Source: Cytobacillus depressus
GTDB taxonomy: Bacteria > Bacillota > Bacilli > Bacillales > Cytobacillaceae
Direction: 5' to 3'
NCBI RefSeq assembly: GCF_008923245.1
Contig: NZ_WBOS01000004.1
Span: 1-64,000 of the forward strand
DNA: 64,000 nucleotides
This document shows positions 7,517 to 15,013 of this stretch, piece by piece. The position numbers and the translations under genes are program-made. The first letter of the stretch is position 1. Each line of letters starts with the position of its first letter. The notes below the pieces were generated by a model that ran no database searches, was not told where the DNA came from, and saw nothing but the letters and a program-made list of their open reading frames with translations.

Positions 7517-8791
7517 TTATGCTGATTTTTGTAGGTCAGAGATATACTTGTTTCCTTTTATGGAATCAAAACGGCCTTCCCACTTAGACATAACAATAGC
7601 TGCTAGTGAGTTACCGATTACGTTTACAGCTGTACGAGCCATATCTAGAATACGGTCGATTCCAGCGATGAAGGCAAGACCTTCAAGTGGAATTCCTACA
7701 GATCCTAAAGTGGCTAATAGAACAACGAAGGAGACTCCTGGAACACCAGCAATTCCTTTTGATGTAACCATTAACACAAGCATTAATGTAATTTGTTGTG
7801 TAATACTTAAATCGATTCCATACATTTGCGCAATAAAGATTGCTGCTAATGCTTGGTAAAGAGTAGAGCCATCTAGATTAAATGAATAGCCTGTCGGAAT
7901 AACAAAAGAAACAACGTCTTTTGGACAGCCGTACTTCTCCATTTTTTCCATTATTTTAGGAAGGACTGTTTCGGAGCTTGCTGTTGAATAAGCTAATACA
8001 AGCTCGTCTTTTAAAATCTTCACTAAATGCATTAAGCTCGTACCAACCATTTTGGCAATCACGCCAAGTACGACAACGACGAAGAAAAGCATCGTCAGAT
8101 AAACACAAACAAGTAATTTTCCGAGTGGAATTAAAGATTCAACACCGAATTTTGAAACGGTAACCCCGATTAAAGCAAAAACTCCAAATGGGGCAAACTT
8201 CATGATTTGATTCGTTACCCAGAACATCGCATCGGCTGTTCCTTGGAAGAAAGCAAGGACTGGTTTACCTCTTTCGCCGATTGCGGCAATTCCTAATCCA
8301 AACATAACCGCAAAGAAAATAATTGCAAGCATATCCCCATTCGCTAATGATTGAACAATGTTTGATGGAACAATGTTCACAAATGTATCAGCGAAGCTAT
8401 GACTCGTTACTTCATTTGTTGTATCAACATATTTTTGAATATCACCTTTTGCTAGCTTAGACATATCAATACCAGCACCAGGCTTAGCAATATTAGCTGC
8501 AAGTAATCCAACAATAATGGCGATTGTAGTTACAATTTCAAAATAAAGAATAGTCTTTCCGCCAAGTCGGCCTAATTTCTTCATATCCCCAGTTCCAGCA
8601 ACACCAAGAATTAATGTAGAAATAACAATTGGAACGACAATCATTTTAATTAATCGAATAAAAATGTCTCCAATTGGTTGTAAGTATGTTGAAACGGCAG
8701 GGTTTCCGTAAAAAATGGCACCAACAATGATCCCTACTGTAAGTCCGATAAGAATTTGGTAAGCCAAACTCAATTTAAACTTCTTTTTCAT
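7517..8791 (-). CDS. dicarboxylate/amino acid:cation symporter (DAACS), GltP/GltT-like
   Basis: Membrane symporter of 424 residues, the family's usual length, with 8 predicted helices plus two re-entrant loops. Family motifs are the serine-rich ASSETVLPKIM near 270, GYSFNLDGSTLYQA near 298 (NMDGT-type cation site) and SKGIAGVPG near 340. Substrate is glutamate/aspartate or a C4-dicarboxylate; adjacency to glnK-glnL and gdhA favours glutamate, by inference. The ATG has AGAGGTGA upstream. A strong CcpA-like site lies at 8812-8826, about 20 bp before the start codon. A second DAACS gene (dctP) lies at 17593-18864. Confidence 0.88.
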   Translation of the reverse strand: MKKKFKLSLAYQILIGLTVGIIVGAIFYGNPAVSTYLQPIGDIFIRLIKMIVVPIVISTLILGVAGTGDMKKLGRLGGKTILYFEIVTTIAIIVGLLAANIAKPGAGIDMSKLAKGDIQKYVDTTNEVTSHSFADTFVNIVPSNIVQSLANGDMLAIIFFAVMFGLGIAAIGERGKPVLAFFQGTADAMFWVTNQIMKFAPFGVFALIGVTVSKFGVESLIPLGKLLVCVYLTMLFFVVVVLGVIAKMVGTSLMHLVKILKDELVLAYSTASSETVLPKIMEKMEKYGCPKDVVSFVIPTGYSFNLDGSTLYQALAAIFIAQMYGIDLSITQQITLMLVLMVTSKGIAGVPGVSFVVLLATLGSVGIPLEGLAFIAGIDRILDMARTAVNVIGNSLAAIVMSKWEGRFDSIKGNKYISDLQKSA

Positions 8792-8811
8792 ATAGTCACC
8801 TCTCTAATATT

Positions 8812-8826
8812 TTTGAAAACGCTTTC
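8812..8826 (-). promoter_or_regulatory. candidate cre (CcpA) site before the DAACS gene
   Basis: TTTGAAAACGCTTTCGA fits the cre consensus WTGNAANCGNWWNCA except for the last base. Its position just upstream of the start codon suggests glucose repression by CcpA. Confidence 0.6.
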
Positions 8827-8946
8827 GAAAGAACTAGAATGTAATATAAAAATGATTATATGGGGAAATTGTCGAATCCTACAAAATCCGACATTGCTTT
8901 AATGAAATTTTTTCCGAAAGGCTTAGGTTTATATAAATATTGATGA

Positions 8947-8981
8947 AAAAACCAGCCTCGAAAATGAAGAGACTGGTTTTG
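8947..8981 (-). terminator. intrinsic terminator of glnK-glnL
   Basis: AAAACCAGCCTC pairs with GAGACTGGTTTT (one mismatch), with U-rich sequence following on the minus strand. Confidence 0.8.
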
Positions 8982-9047
8982 GAAAGTGTCAAATGGATTT
9001 ATCGCAGATTAACGGGCTGTATGATTCCCACTGAATGAAGTTTCACT

Positions 9048-9941
9048 TTATGATGGCTGATTGAATTTATCTAATGTTTCTACATACAAAACTTGCAGGA
9101 ACTTTTTTATATTTATTTTTACTTTCATTGCTTCCTTACTGTCTGTTTCCATTTCTCTCATGCGCATTCGAATCTCCTGAAAGTCAAAAAATCGCGGAGC
9201 ATAATATTCGAACTTAGGATTCGTGTAATCGAAAATGCCTAACGAAGCTAAGTTATTAAGTGCTGCTATGATGGCCCTGCGGATGCGCTGTTCAATGGAT
9301 TTCATTTCTTTTTTCATCTGGGCGGGGTCAGCATGATTAGAAAGTGCGACTGCCTCGTATAAATCTTTTAAAGGTGGGAGTAATGCGCTGCTATTTTTTT
9401 GCTTCATTAAGAATTCCATCATCAACACCATATCTCCGCTGCCAGTTTCACCGATAATCCCCATATCATTCAAGATTGCTAAGACAACCTCTTTCACACT
9501 TGGCTGCTTTTTTGCCATCTTTGCCGATTCAATATGAGCTAATGATTCCCGAATCGTTAATAGAGATTGCTTGAGATGAAATTGTTCAGCTGTTTTCTTT
9601 AGAATGCTATGTACTTCTACTCGATTGATAGGCTTATGGATAAAGAATTCGACTCCTTTTTCATACGCTTCTCCGACCATTTCCTTATTCACTACTTGAG
9701 AAATCATAATAAACTGGCCATGGAACCCTTCTTTTCTTAACTGCTCTATCGTTTCAATTCCGTCCAGTTCAGGCATTAAAAAGTCAATCAAAACAAAATC
9801 TGGCTGCGTAGATAAGATCAGCTGAAGGGCTTTTTGTCCACTTTCTGCTTCTCCAATCACATGGCCAAGTTCTCCTTCGACAATGATTTTTTTGAGCATA
9901 CTGCGGCTTGCTTTGTCATCGTCGATAATAAAATATCTCAG
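9048..9941 (-). CDS. glnL: response regulator GlnL (YcbB-type), apparent CTG start
   Basis: The 297-residue product has a receiver domain (1-120) with IIDDDKAS at its N-terminus, phospho-acceptor Asp in FVLIDFLMPELDG, and KP in FFIHKPINR. A YcbB-type helix-turn-helix output domain follows (about 135-290). In B. subtilis GlnL responds to glutamine with the kinase GlnK. Start choice: the first ATG (9899) would delete the strand holding the acidic DDD residues, and an in-frame stop lies just upstream of SNLRYFIIDDD. The only sensible start is therefore CTG at 9941, inside a CTGA overlap with the glnK stop codon where an ATGA overlap would be usual. Translation is probably coupled to glnK; no strong ribosome site is visible. 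Targets here are probably the neighbouring symporter and/or gdhA (inference). Confidence 0.85.
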   Translation of the reverse strand: MRYFIIDDDKASRSMLKKIIVEGELGHVIGEAESGQKALQLILSTQPDFVLIDFLMPELDGIETIEQLRKEGFHGQFIMISQVVNKEMVGEAYEKGVEFFIHKPINRVEVHSILKKTAEQFHLKQSLLTIRESLAHIESAKMAKKQPSVKEVVLAILNDMGIIGETGSGDMVLMMEFLMKQKNSSALLPPLKDLYEAVALSNHADPAQMKKEMKSIEQRIRRAIIAALNNLASLGIFDYTNPKFEYYAPRFFDFQEIRMRMREMETDSKEAMKVKINIKKFLQVLYVETLDKFNQPS

Positions 9942-11224
9942 ATTGGATCAACTCGCTTTCTAATGTTGTTCGTTGGAATTTGTATTTGGAAAATGGTCCC
10001 GTTTTTAGACGACTCTATTTTGATTTGGCCTTCTAGTGAGTGGACAATGTCTTGTACGTGAGAAAGTCCAATCCCAGTTGCTGCAACACCGTAATCATTA
10101 TATTTAGTTGTATAGCCTGGTTCAAAAATAATCGGCAGATCCTCTTTTTCTATGCCTTTGCCTGTATCTTTTACAATAAATATCGTATTGGCAGACTGTT
10201 CAAACGTTTGAATATCAATGATCCCAAACTCCTCTATTGCTTCAACAGCATTGGCAGTTAGATTATTTAATATTGCCAGGAGCGGAATTTGCTGAACGGT
10301 CTCAAAGTCATTGGCTGTCTTTAGATCGAATGTAACTTTTTTTCCTAATAGCTCACTATATTTTTCATTCGCTATAACGACATAAGCGAGAATATCGGTA
10401 AGAAACAGGACATCGTTACTTTTTTGTGAGGTAATTTTAGAAAGACCGGACAGTATCCGCTGTGAATCTTTTTTTACTTCATGTATTTCTTGTGCGATGA
10501 GCAATGCCTGCCTACTTAAGTCTTTAAAGTTGGCCTTTCTTAATTTTCGATATAAATCATGGCTTGATGCCGTGATTTGTTCAATATGATCCATCGACTT
10601 TTGTAAATAAAGGGTTTCTGCATATAATTCGGATCCAACTTCGAGCATTTCCTGCATCCGCTTTTTTTGTTCGGAAATCGTAATGGAGCTATATAGTCCA
10701 ACGACAAAATAGCTTCTAAGTAGGGCAACCCCACATAGCAATGACCATTCCTTCAAATTTAAGTTCATGTGAACGATTAGAAAATAGCGCATAATGTGCT
10801 CGGCGCTATTTCCGATCAGTTCGAAACAGGCAGCGAACGCTCCGAGAAGAATTGGTGAGGATTTGTATTTATTAATTTGAATGATACTTAATCCGATTGC
10901 ATATAAGAAATAAAATAGAAAAGCTGGGAAATGACTCTTAAAGCTTATCCAAAATGGTATAGAGTCGAACATCAAATCTTCACAGATACGGAAAAAAATG
11001 ACTGACATACCTGTAATGAAACCTGTACGAATGAATGAAGCGGGAGGAAGAATAAGAATCAGTAAAAAAAATGTAATACTGCCTAATCCAAATCGAAAAT
11101 CCTCTCCATAGAAGGGGATTACCTTCACTTCGCTTAAAAGGGCGGTAAGGATAGCAGTAAGAAATAGTTGAACCCATTCTGTTCTGTAAAAATTACTTCT
11201 GAAAAATGTATATTTGGAATGCAT
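9938..11224 (-). CDS. glnK: sensor histidine kinase GlnK (YcbA-type)
   Basis: Membrane kinase of 428 residues. About six hydrophobic segments fill residues 15-190, then comes a coiled linker, a SpoOB-like phospho-acceptor helix with the His in AQEIHEVKKDSQRIL near residue 250, and a HATPase_c domain with N box NNLTANAVEAIEEF, DTGKGIEKED (G1) and GIGLSHVQDIV (G2). This matches GlnK of B. subtilis, partner of GlnL. The ATG follows AGGAGAATTCC. It is the first gene of the glnK-glnL pair, overlapping glnL by 4 nt, and is preceded on its 5' side by the gdhA terminator, so it has its own promoter. The ligand is expected to be glutamine or a related metabolite from the family. Confidence 0.88.
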   Translation of the reverse strand: MHSKYTFFRSNFYRTEWVQLFLTAILTALLSEVKVIPFYGEDFRFGLGSITFFLLILILPPASFIRTGFITGMSVIFFRICEDLMFDSIPFWISFKSHFPAFLFYFLYAIGLSIIQINKYKSSPILLGAFAACFELIGNSAEHIMRYFLIVHMNLNLKEWSLLCGVALLRSYFVVGLYSSITISEQKKRMQEMLEVGSELYAETLYLQKSMDHIEQITASSHDLYRKLRKANFKDLSRQALLIAQEIHEVKKDSQRILSGLSKITSQKSNDVLFLTDILAYVVIANEKYSELLGKKVTFDLKTANDFETVQQIPLLAILNNLTANAVEAIEEFGIIDIQTFEQSANTIFIVKDTGKGIEKEDLPIIFEPGYTTKYNDYGVAATGIGLSHVQDIVHSLEGQIKIESSKNGTIFQIQIPTNNIRKRVDPI

Positions 11225-11307
11225 GGAATTCTCCTAGTGTCGACTCACTATAATATAAAGCAAGTATTATTATAGTCTAATCCATCAACAAAAGGAATTT
11301 AGCAATG

Positions 11308-11352
11308 AAAAAAGGTGGATGCATTCGTATCACATAATGCATCCACCTTTTT
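11308..11352 (-). terminator. intrinsic terminator of gdhA
   Basis: Near-perfect 16-bp stem (AAAAGGTGGATGCATT / AATGCATCCACCTTTT) followed by U residues on the minus strand, just after the gdhA stop codon. Confidence 0.92.
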
Positions 11353-11358
11353 CTATTA

Positions 11359-12741
11359 TTATACTACACCCTGAACAATCATTGCGTCGGCTACGCGAAT
11401 GAAGCCTGCGATATTCGAACCGATGACAAGGTTTCCAGGATAGCCATATTCCTCAGCAGCATTGACCGTGTTGCGGTAAATATTTTTCATTATCGTTTGC
11501 AGCTTTTCATCAACTTCTTCAAATGGCCAGGCAAGTCTCGCACTATTTTGGGACATTTCTAGAGCAGAGACGGATACGCCACCGGCATTAGCCGCTTTTC
11601 CAGGAGCGAATAAAATATCATTCTCTAGGAAAATATCGATCGCTTCTAAATTAGACGGCATATTAGCTCCTTCACCGACTGCATTCACTCCATTGGCAAC
11701 AAGAATTTTGGCCGAGCATTCATCAATTTCATTTTGAGTTGCACATGGAAGAGCAACATCGCAAGGAATGGACCAGATTCCAGAACAGCCCTCAACATAT
11801 TGGGCATGTGGATGTTCATAAACATATTCGCAAATACGCTTCTCTTCAACCTCTTTTATCCGTTTGATAGTTTCAAGATTCAATCCGTTTTCATCATAGA
11901 TATACCCGTTGGAATCACTGCATGCAACTACTTTTGCCCCTAATTGCATCGCCTTCTCCATCGCATAAATAGACACATTCCCAGATCCAGAAGTAATAAC
12001 CGTGCTACCTTGAAAGCTAAGGCCTTTATCTCTTAGCATCTCTTCTACAAAATAGACGAGACCATAGCCAGTCGCTTCTTTCCGCCCTAAGCTTCCGCCA
12101 TATTCAAGCCCTTTGCCAGTTAAGACTCCAGCTTCATAGGCTCCACGCAGACGCTTATATTGGCCAAACATAAAGCCAATTTCCCTTGCACCAACGCCAA
12201 TATCTCCAGCTGGCACATCTGTATCAGGCCCAATATGCTTATATAATTCAGTCATAAAGCTTTGCGTAAAACGCATGATCTCTCCATCTGATTTTCCCTT
12301 CGGATCAAAATCAGCACCGCCTTTTGCACCGCCAATCGGTAAACCTGTTAAGGAATTTTTGAAGATTTGTTCAAAACCGAGGAATTTAATGATGCTTGTG
12401 TTTACGGAAGGATGGAAGCGGATACCGCCTTTGTAAGGACCAAGTGTGCTGCTGTACTGAACCCGGAACCCACGATTGACTTGAACCTTTCCTTTGTCAT
12501 CTGTCCATGGAACCCGAAATGAAATGACTCTTTCTGGCTCAACGATTCTTTCAAGAATATTTTGGTTCATATATTTTGGATGCTTGGAAAACACAGGTAA
12601 GAGTGAATCAAAGATTTCTTCAACCGCTTGATGAAATTCAGCTTCAAAAGGATTTCTGATTTTCACCTTTTCGAATACTTCATTTACATAATCAACGGCC
12701 ACTTTGGATTCCTTCTTTTTCACTTCCTCTATTGTTTGCAT
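11359..12741 (-). CDS. gdhA: NADP-type glutamate dehydrogenase
   Basis: The 460-residue hexameric-type enzyme interconverts 2-oxoglutarate plus ammonium and glutamate. Motifs: GPYKGGIRFHPSV near 90, the catalytic-lysine region LPIGGAKGGADFDPKGKS near 125, PAGDIGVGAREIGFMFGQY near 165, and Rossmann VITSGSGNVSIYAMEKA near 238. The overall pattern (like E. coli GdhA) and absence of RocG features point to the biosynthetic NADP form. The ATG at 12741 is preferred because AAAGGA lies 10 bases upstream; a TTG start 30 bp further up would put that site inside the gene. It is divergent from gltC across 185 bp. B. subtilis lacks an NADP-GDH and uses GltAB controlled by GltC, so this pairing suggests GltC controls gdhA here. 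Confidence 0.95.
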   Translation of the reverse strand: MQTIEEVKKKESKVAVDYVNEVFEKVKIRNPFEAEFHQAVEEIFDSLLPVFSKHPKYMNQNILERIVEPERVISFRVPWTDDKGKVQVNRGFRVQYSSTLGPYKGGIRFHPSVNTSIIKFLGFEQIFKNSLTGLPIGGAKGGADFDPKGKSDGEIMRFTQSFMTELYKHIGPDTDVPAGDIGVGAREIGFMFGQYKRLRGAYEAGVLTGKGLEYGGSLGRKEATGYGLVYFVEEMLRDKGLSFQGSTVITSGSGNVSIYAMEKAMQLGAKVVACSDSNGYIYDENGLNLETIKRIKEVEEKRICEYVYEHPHAQYVEGCSGIWSIPCDVALPCATQNEIDECSAKILVANGVNAVGEGANMPSNLEAIDIFLENDILFAPGKAANAGGVSVSALEMSQNSARLAWPFEEVDEKLQTIMKNIYRNTVNAAEEYGYPGNLVIGSNIAGFIRVADAMIVQGVV

Positions 12742-12926
12742 ATTTATCAAGTCCTTTCTGTATAAGATCAATGGAATAATAGGCTAAAAGTATATTATCT
12801 TTGAATATTTACCCTAATAAATGGATTTCCTCTTAAAGAAATTTTATAATGAAAAAATAATCTAAACAATATGAATTCTAGATAAGTTTAATGCCGGAAT
12901 GAGATGAATCGGGTGAGGTGACGTAA
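12742..12926. promoter_or_regulatory. gdhA-gltC divergent control region
   Basis: 185 bp AT-rich region between two divergent starts. LysR regulators usually bind such regions at T-N11-A dyads. I see several partial ATCT/AGAT half-sites (for example around 12795 and 12880) but no single convincing box, so no operator is assigned. Confidence 0.5.
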
Positions 12927-13829
12927 TTGGAATTAAGACAAATTCAATATTTTATGGAAGTTGCGAAAAGAGAGCATGTGACAGAAGCGGCGGATGCACT
13001 GCATGTCGCGCAATCAGCAGTCAGCAGACAAATTTTTAATTTAGAAGCGGAGCTTGGAGTTGATTTATTTATCCGTGAAGGAAGAAATGTGCGTTTAACC
13101 CCAATCGGGAAAATATTCCTCGAGCATATGGAGGAAGCGATGACTGTCATTGAAAATGCCAAAAGGGAGGTAGATGAATATTTAGACCCAGAGAAGGGGA
13201 CGATTCGCATCGGATTCCCGAGCAGTCTTGCTGCCTATACTTTGCCGACAGCCATTTCTGCTTTTAGCCGCAGACATCCAAACGTGAAATATCAGCTGCG
13301 CCAAGGCTCTTATCAAAGTTTAATAGATGCAGTTAAAAAAGGTGAAATTGATATGGCACTTCTAGGGCCCGTGCCAAAGGATGAAAAAAAGGTGCACGGC
13401 ACTATATTATTTACAGAAAAACTAGTCGCTCTCCTGCCTACAAGACATCCACTAGCTGATCGCAAATCCATAAAGCTTAGTCAATTAAGGGATGACTCCT
13501 TCGTCTTGTTTCCAAATGGGTATATTTTACGGGAAATTACCGTGAATGCCTGTCAGCAGCAGGGGTTCTTGCCAAATGTGACCTTTGAAGGAGAGGATAT
13601 TGATGCGATAAAGGGATTGGTTTCCGCAGGTCTTGGAGTAACGCTTATTCCTGAAATCACATTAATTGATAGCTTGCCGCGGCAAACGGTAAAAACTTTG
13701 ATTGAACCACAGGTGACAAGAACAGTAGGAGTAATTGTACCAACCGACCGTGAAATGCTTCCAACTGCCAAGCTTTTTCATGAGTTTTTAAACGAATTTT
13801 TCAACATGTTAGGTAGTTTTCAAAAATAA
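12927..13829 (+). CDS. gltC: LysR-family regulator GltC
   Basis: The 300-residue product begins MELRQIQYFMEVAKREHVTEAADALHVAQSAVSRQI, nearly the same as B. subtilis GltC as I recall it, and continues with EGRNVRLTPIGK, EYLDPEKGTIRIGFP, LLGPVP, and GEDIDAIKGLVSAGLGVTLIPE. Residues 1-60 are the winged helix-turn-helix and about 90-295 the periplasmic-binding-like effector domain. In B. subtilis GltC activates gltAB and responds to 2-oxoglutarate and glutamate. The start is TTG with GAGGTGA upstream. It lies divergent from gdhA rather than gltAB. A strong terminator shared with dctB follows. Confidence 0.92.
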   Translation: MELRQIQYFMEVAKREHVTEAADALHVAQSAVSRQIFNLEAELGVDLFIREGRNVRLTPIGKIFLEHMEEAMTVIENAKREVDEYLDPEKGTIRIGFPSSLAAYTLPTAISAFSRRHPNVKYQLRQGSYQSLIDAVKKGEIDMALLGPVPKDEKKVHGTILFTEKLVALLPTRHPLADRKSIKLSQLRDDSFVLFPNGYILREITVNACQQQGFLPNVTFEGEDIDAIKGLVSAGLGVTLIPEITLIDSLPRQTVKTLIEPQVTRTVGVIVPTDREMLPTAKLFHEFLNEFFNMLGSFQK

Positions 13830-13831
13830 CA

Positions 13832-13858
13832 AAAACGGTGTTCGAGCACCGTTTTTTT
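13832..13858 (+). terminator. bidirectional terminator between gltC and dctB
   Basis: AAAACGGTG / CACCGTTTT stem with a 6-base loop and T run. The preceding A run lets it serve dctB on the minus strand as well. Confidence 0.9.
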
Positions 13859-13863
13859 GTTAT

Positions 13864-14922
13864 CTAGTCATCATATTTACTTTTTATTTTCCGCAAACTT
13901 TCCATCATTTTCTCACCAATGGTTGGCGCGAAATGAAGATCCACCCTTTTGAGCGTATTTCTCCATTCCAATTCATCCTCTGGAGTTAACTCATAAATTT
14001 GCATGCTAGTATTCTCTTTTAATTGTTGAAGATTGGCTTCATTCATGTCTATCGAGTATTGCCAATTCCATTCTGTCGCTTCCGCCATTGCCTCACGGAT
14101 GATGTCTTGAATCTCAATAGATAATCCATTCCAAAATTCCCTATTCATCAAAACGGCGTAGCCTAAATACGCATGGTTTGTAATCGTCATGTATTTTTGT
14201 ACATGATAATATTTTTTGGAATATATATTCGAGATTGTATTTTCTTCCCCGTCAATCGTTCCCTTTTCTAAATTATGATACGTTTGGTCAAAAGGGATTG
14301 GGCGGGAAGCTGCTTCGAGAACTTCGTATTGCTTTTCGATCACCTTGCTAGGCATGATGCGAAAAACTTGGCCCTTTACATCCGTTGGGTGAATGATCGA
14401 CCCTTTCGCTGTCGTCATTTGTTTAAAGCCGTTATACCAAAATGCTAAACCTTCAATATTTTGTTTTTTTATATCGGCAAATAAAGCTTGTCCAATTTCG
14501 CCTTCATACGCTTCTTTCACTGCTTCATTTGAGGAGAAGGCATATGGCAAATCCAAAACGAGCCATTCAGGAGAGAGTGTTCCTAATTTAGAAGTTGATG
14601 GAGCAATCATTTGTACTTGACCAGTTTGGAGTGCATTAAGTTCCCCTTCGTCGGAAAAGAGCTCGGCGTTTGGAAAGACAACTACTTTGACGCGATTATT
14701 TGATTTCTTTTGAACAAGGTCAGCAAACCGCCCAGCCGCAAGTCCCTTAGGTGTATTTTCTGAAACAACATGACTAAAACGAATGACAATTTGCTCCTTC
14801 ATTCCCGTCTGCTCATCATCAAAGGGAACTTCTTTCATGAAGTGAAGACCGCTAAATCCGAAAAGGTAAGCTGCACTAAATCCTGCTATAATAAAAAAGA
14901 TAATTCCGAACAGCTTCTTCAT
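13864..14922 (-). CDS. dctB: C4-dicarboxylate-binding protein (TRAP DctP family), DctB
   Basis: The 352-residue extracytoplasmic binding protein has an N-terminal membrane anchor or signal (residues 1-24). Motifs: IVIRFSHVVSENTPKGLAA at the mature start, GQVQMIAPSTSKLG near 100, and the TRAP substrate-binding-protein pattern IMPSKVIEKQYEVLEAASRPIPF with YHNLEKGTIDGEENTISNI near 205-225. No TRAP membrane subunits are nearby. In B. subtilis DctB (YdbE) serves as a binding-protein co-sensor for the DctS-DctR system that switches on the DctP transporter, and the same four genes are together here, with dctB divergent from dctSR. Start ATG is followed by basic residues KK then hydrophobic sequence. 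A convergent gltC terminator lies at its 3' end. Confidence 0.9.
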   Translation of the reverse strand: MKKLFGIIFFIIAGFSAAYLFGFSGLHFMKEVPFDDEQTGMKEQIVIRFSHVVSENTPKGLAAGRFADLVQKKSNNRVKVVVFPNAELFSDEGELNALQTGQVQMIAPSTSKLGTLSPEWLVLDLPYAFSSNEAVKEAYEGEIGQALFADIKKQNIEGLAFWYNGFKQMTTAKGSIIHPTDVKGQVFRIMPSKVIEKQYEVLEAASRPIPFDQTYHNLEKGTIDGEENTISNIYSKKYYHVQKYMTITNHAYLGYAVLMNREFWNGLSIEIQDIIREAMAEATEWNWQYSIDMNEANLQQLKENTSMQIYELTPEDELEWRNTLKRVDLHFAPTIGEKMMESLRKIKSKYDD

Positions 14923-15013
14923 CTATACACCTCGAATATTTTCTATTATTCTAATTAAATAATAAAAAGACTAATAGTACAACATTGTATGTCTTGAATA
15001 AGGGGGGAAGCAA

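Noticed and set aside
7332-7859. Open frame of 175 residues on the plus strand through the repeat and DAACS gene.
   Set aside because: It runs antisense to a real gene and through a noncoding repeat, and lacks a ribosome site.
9834-10261. Small plus-strand frames opposite glnL and glnK.
   Set aside because: Antisense shadows of well-supported genes.
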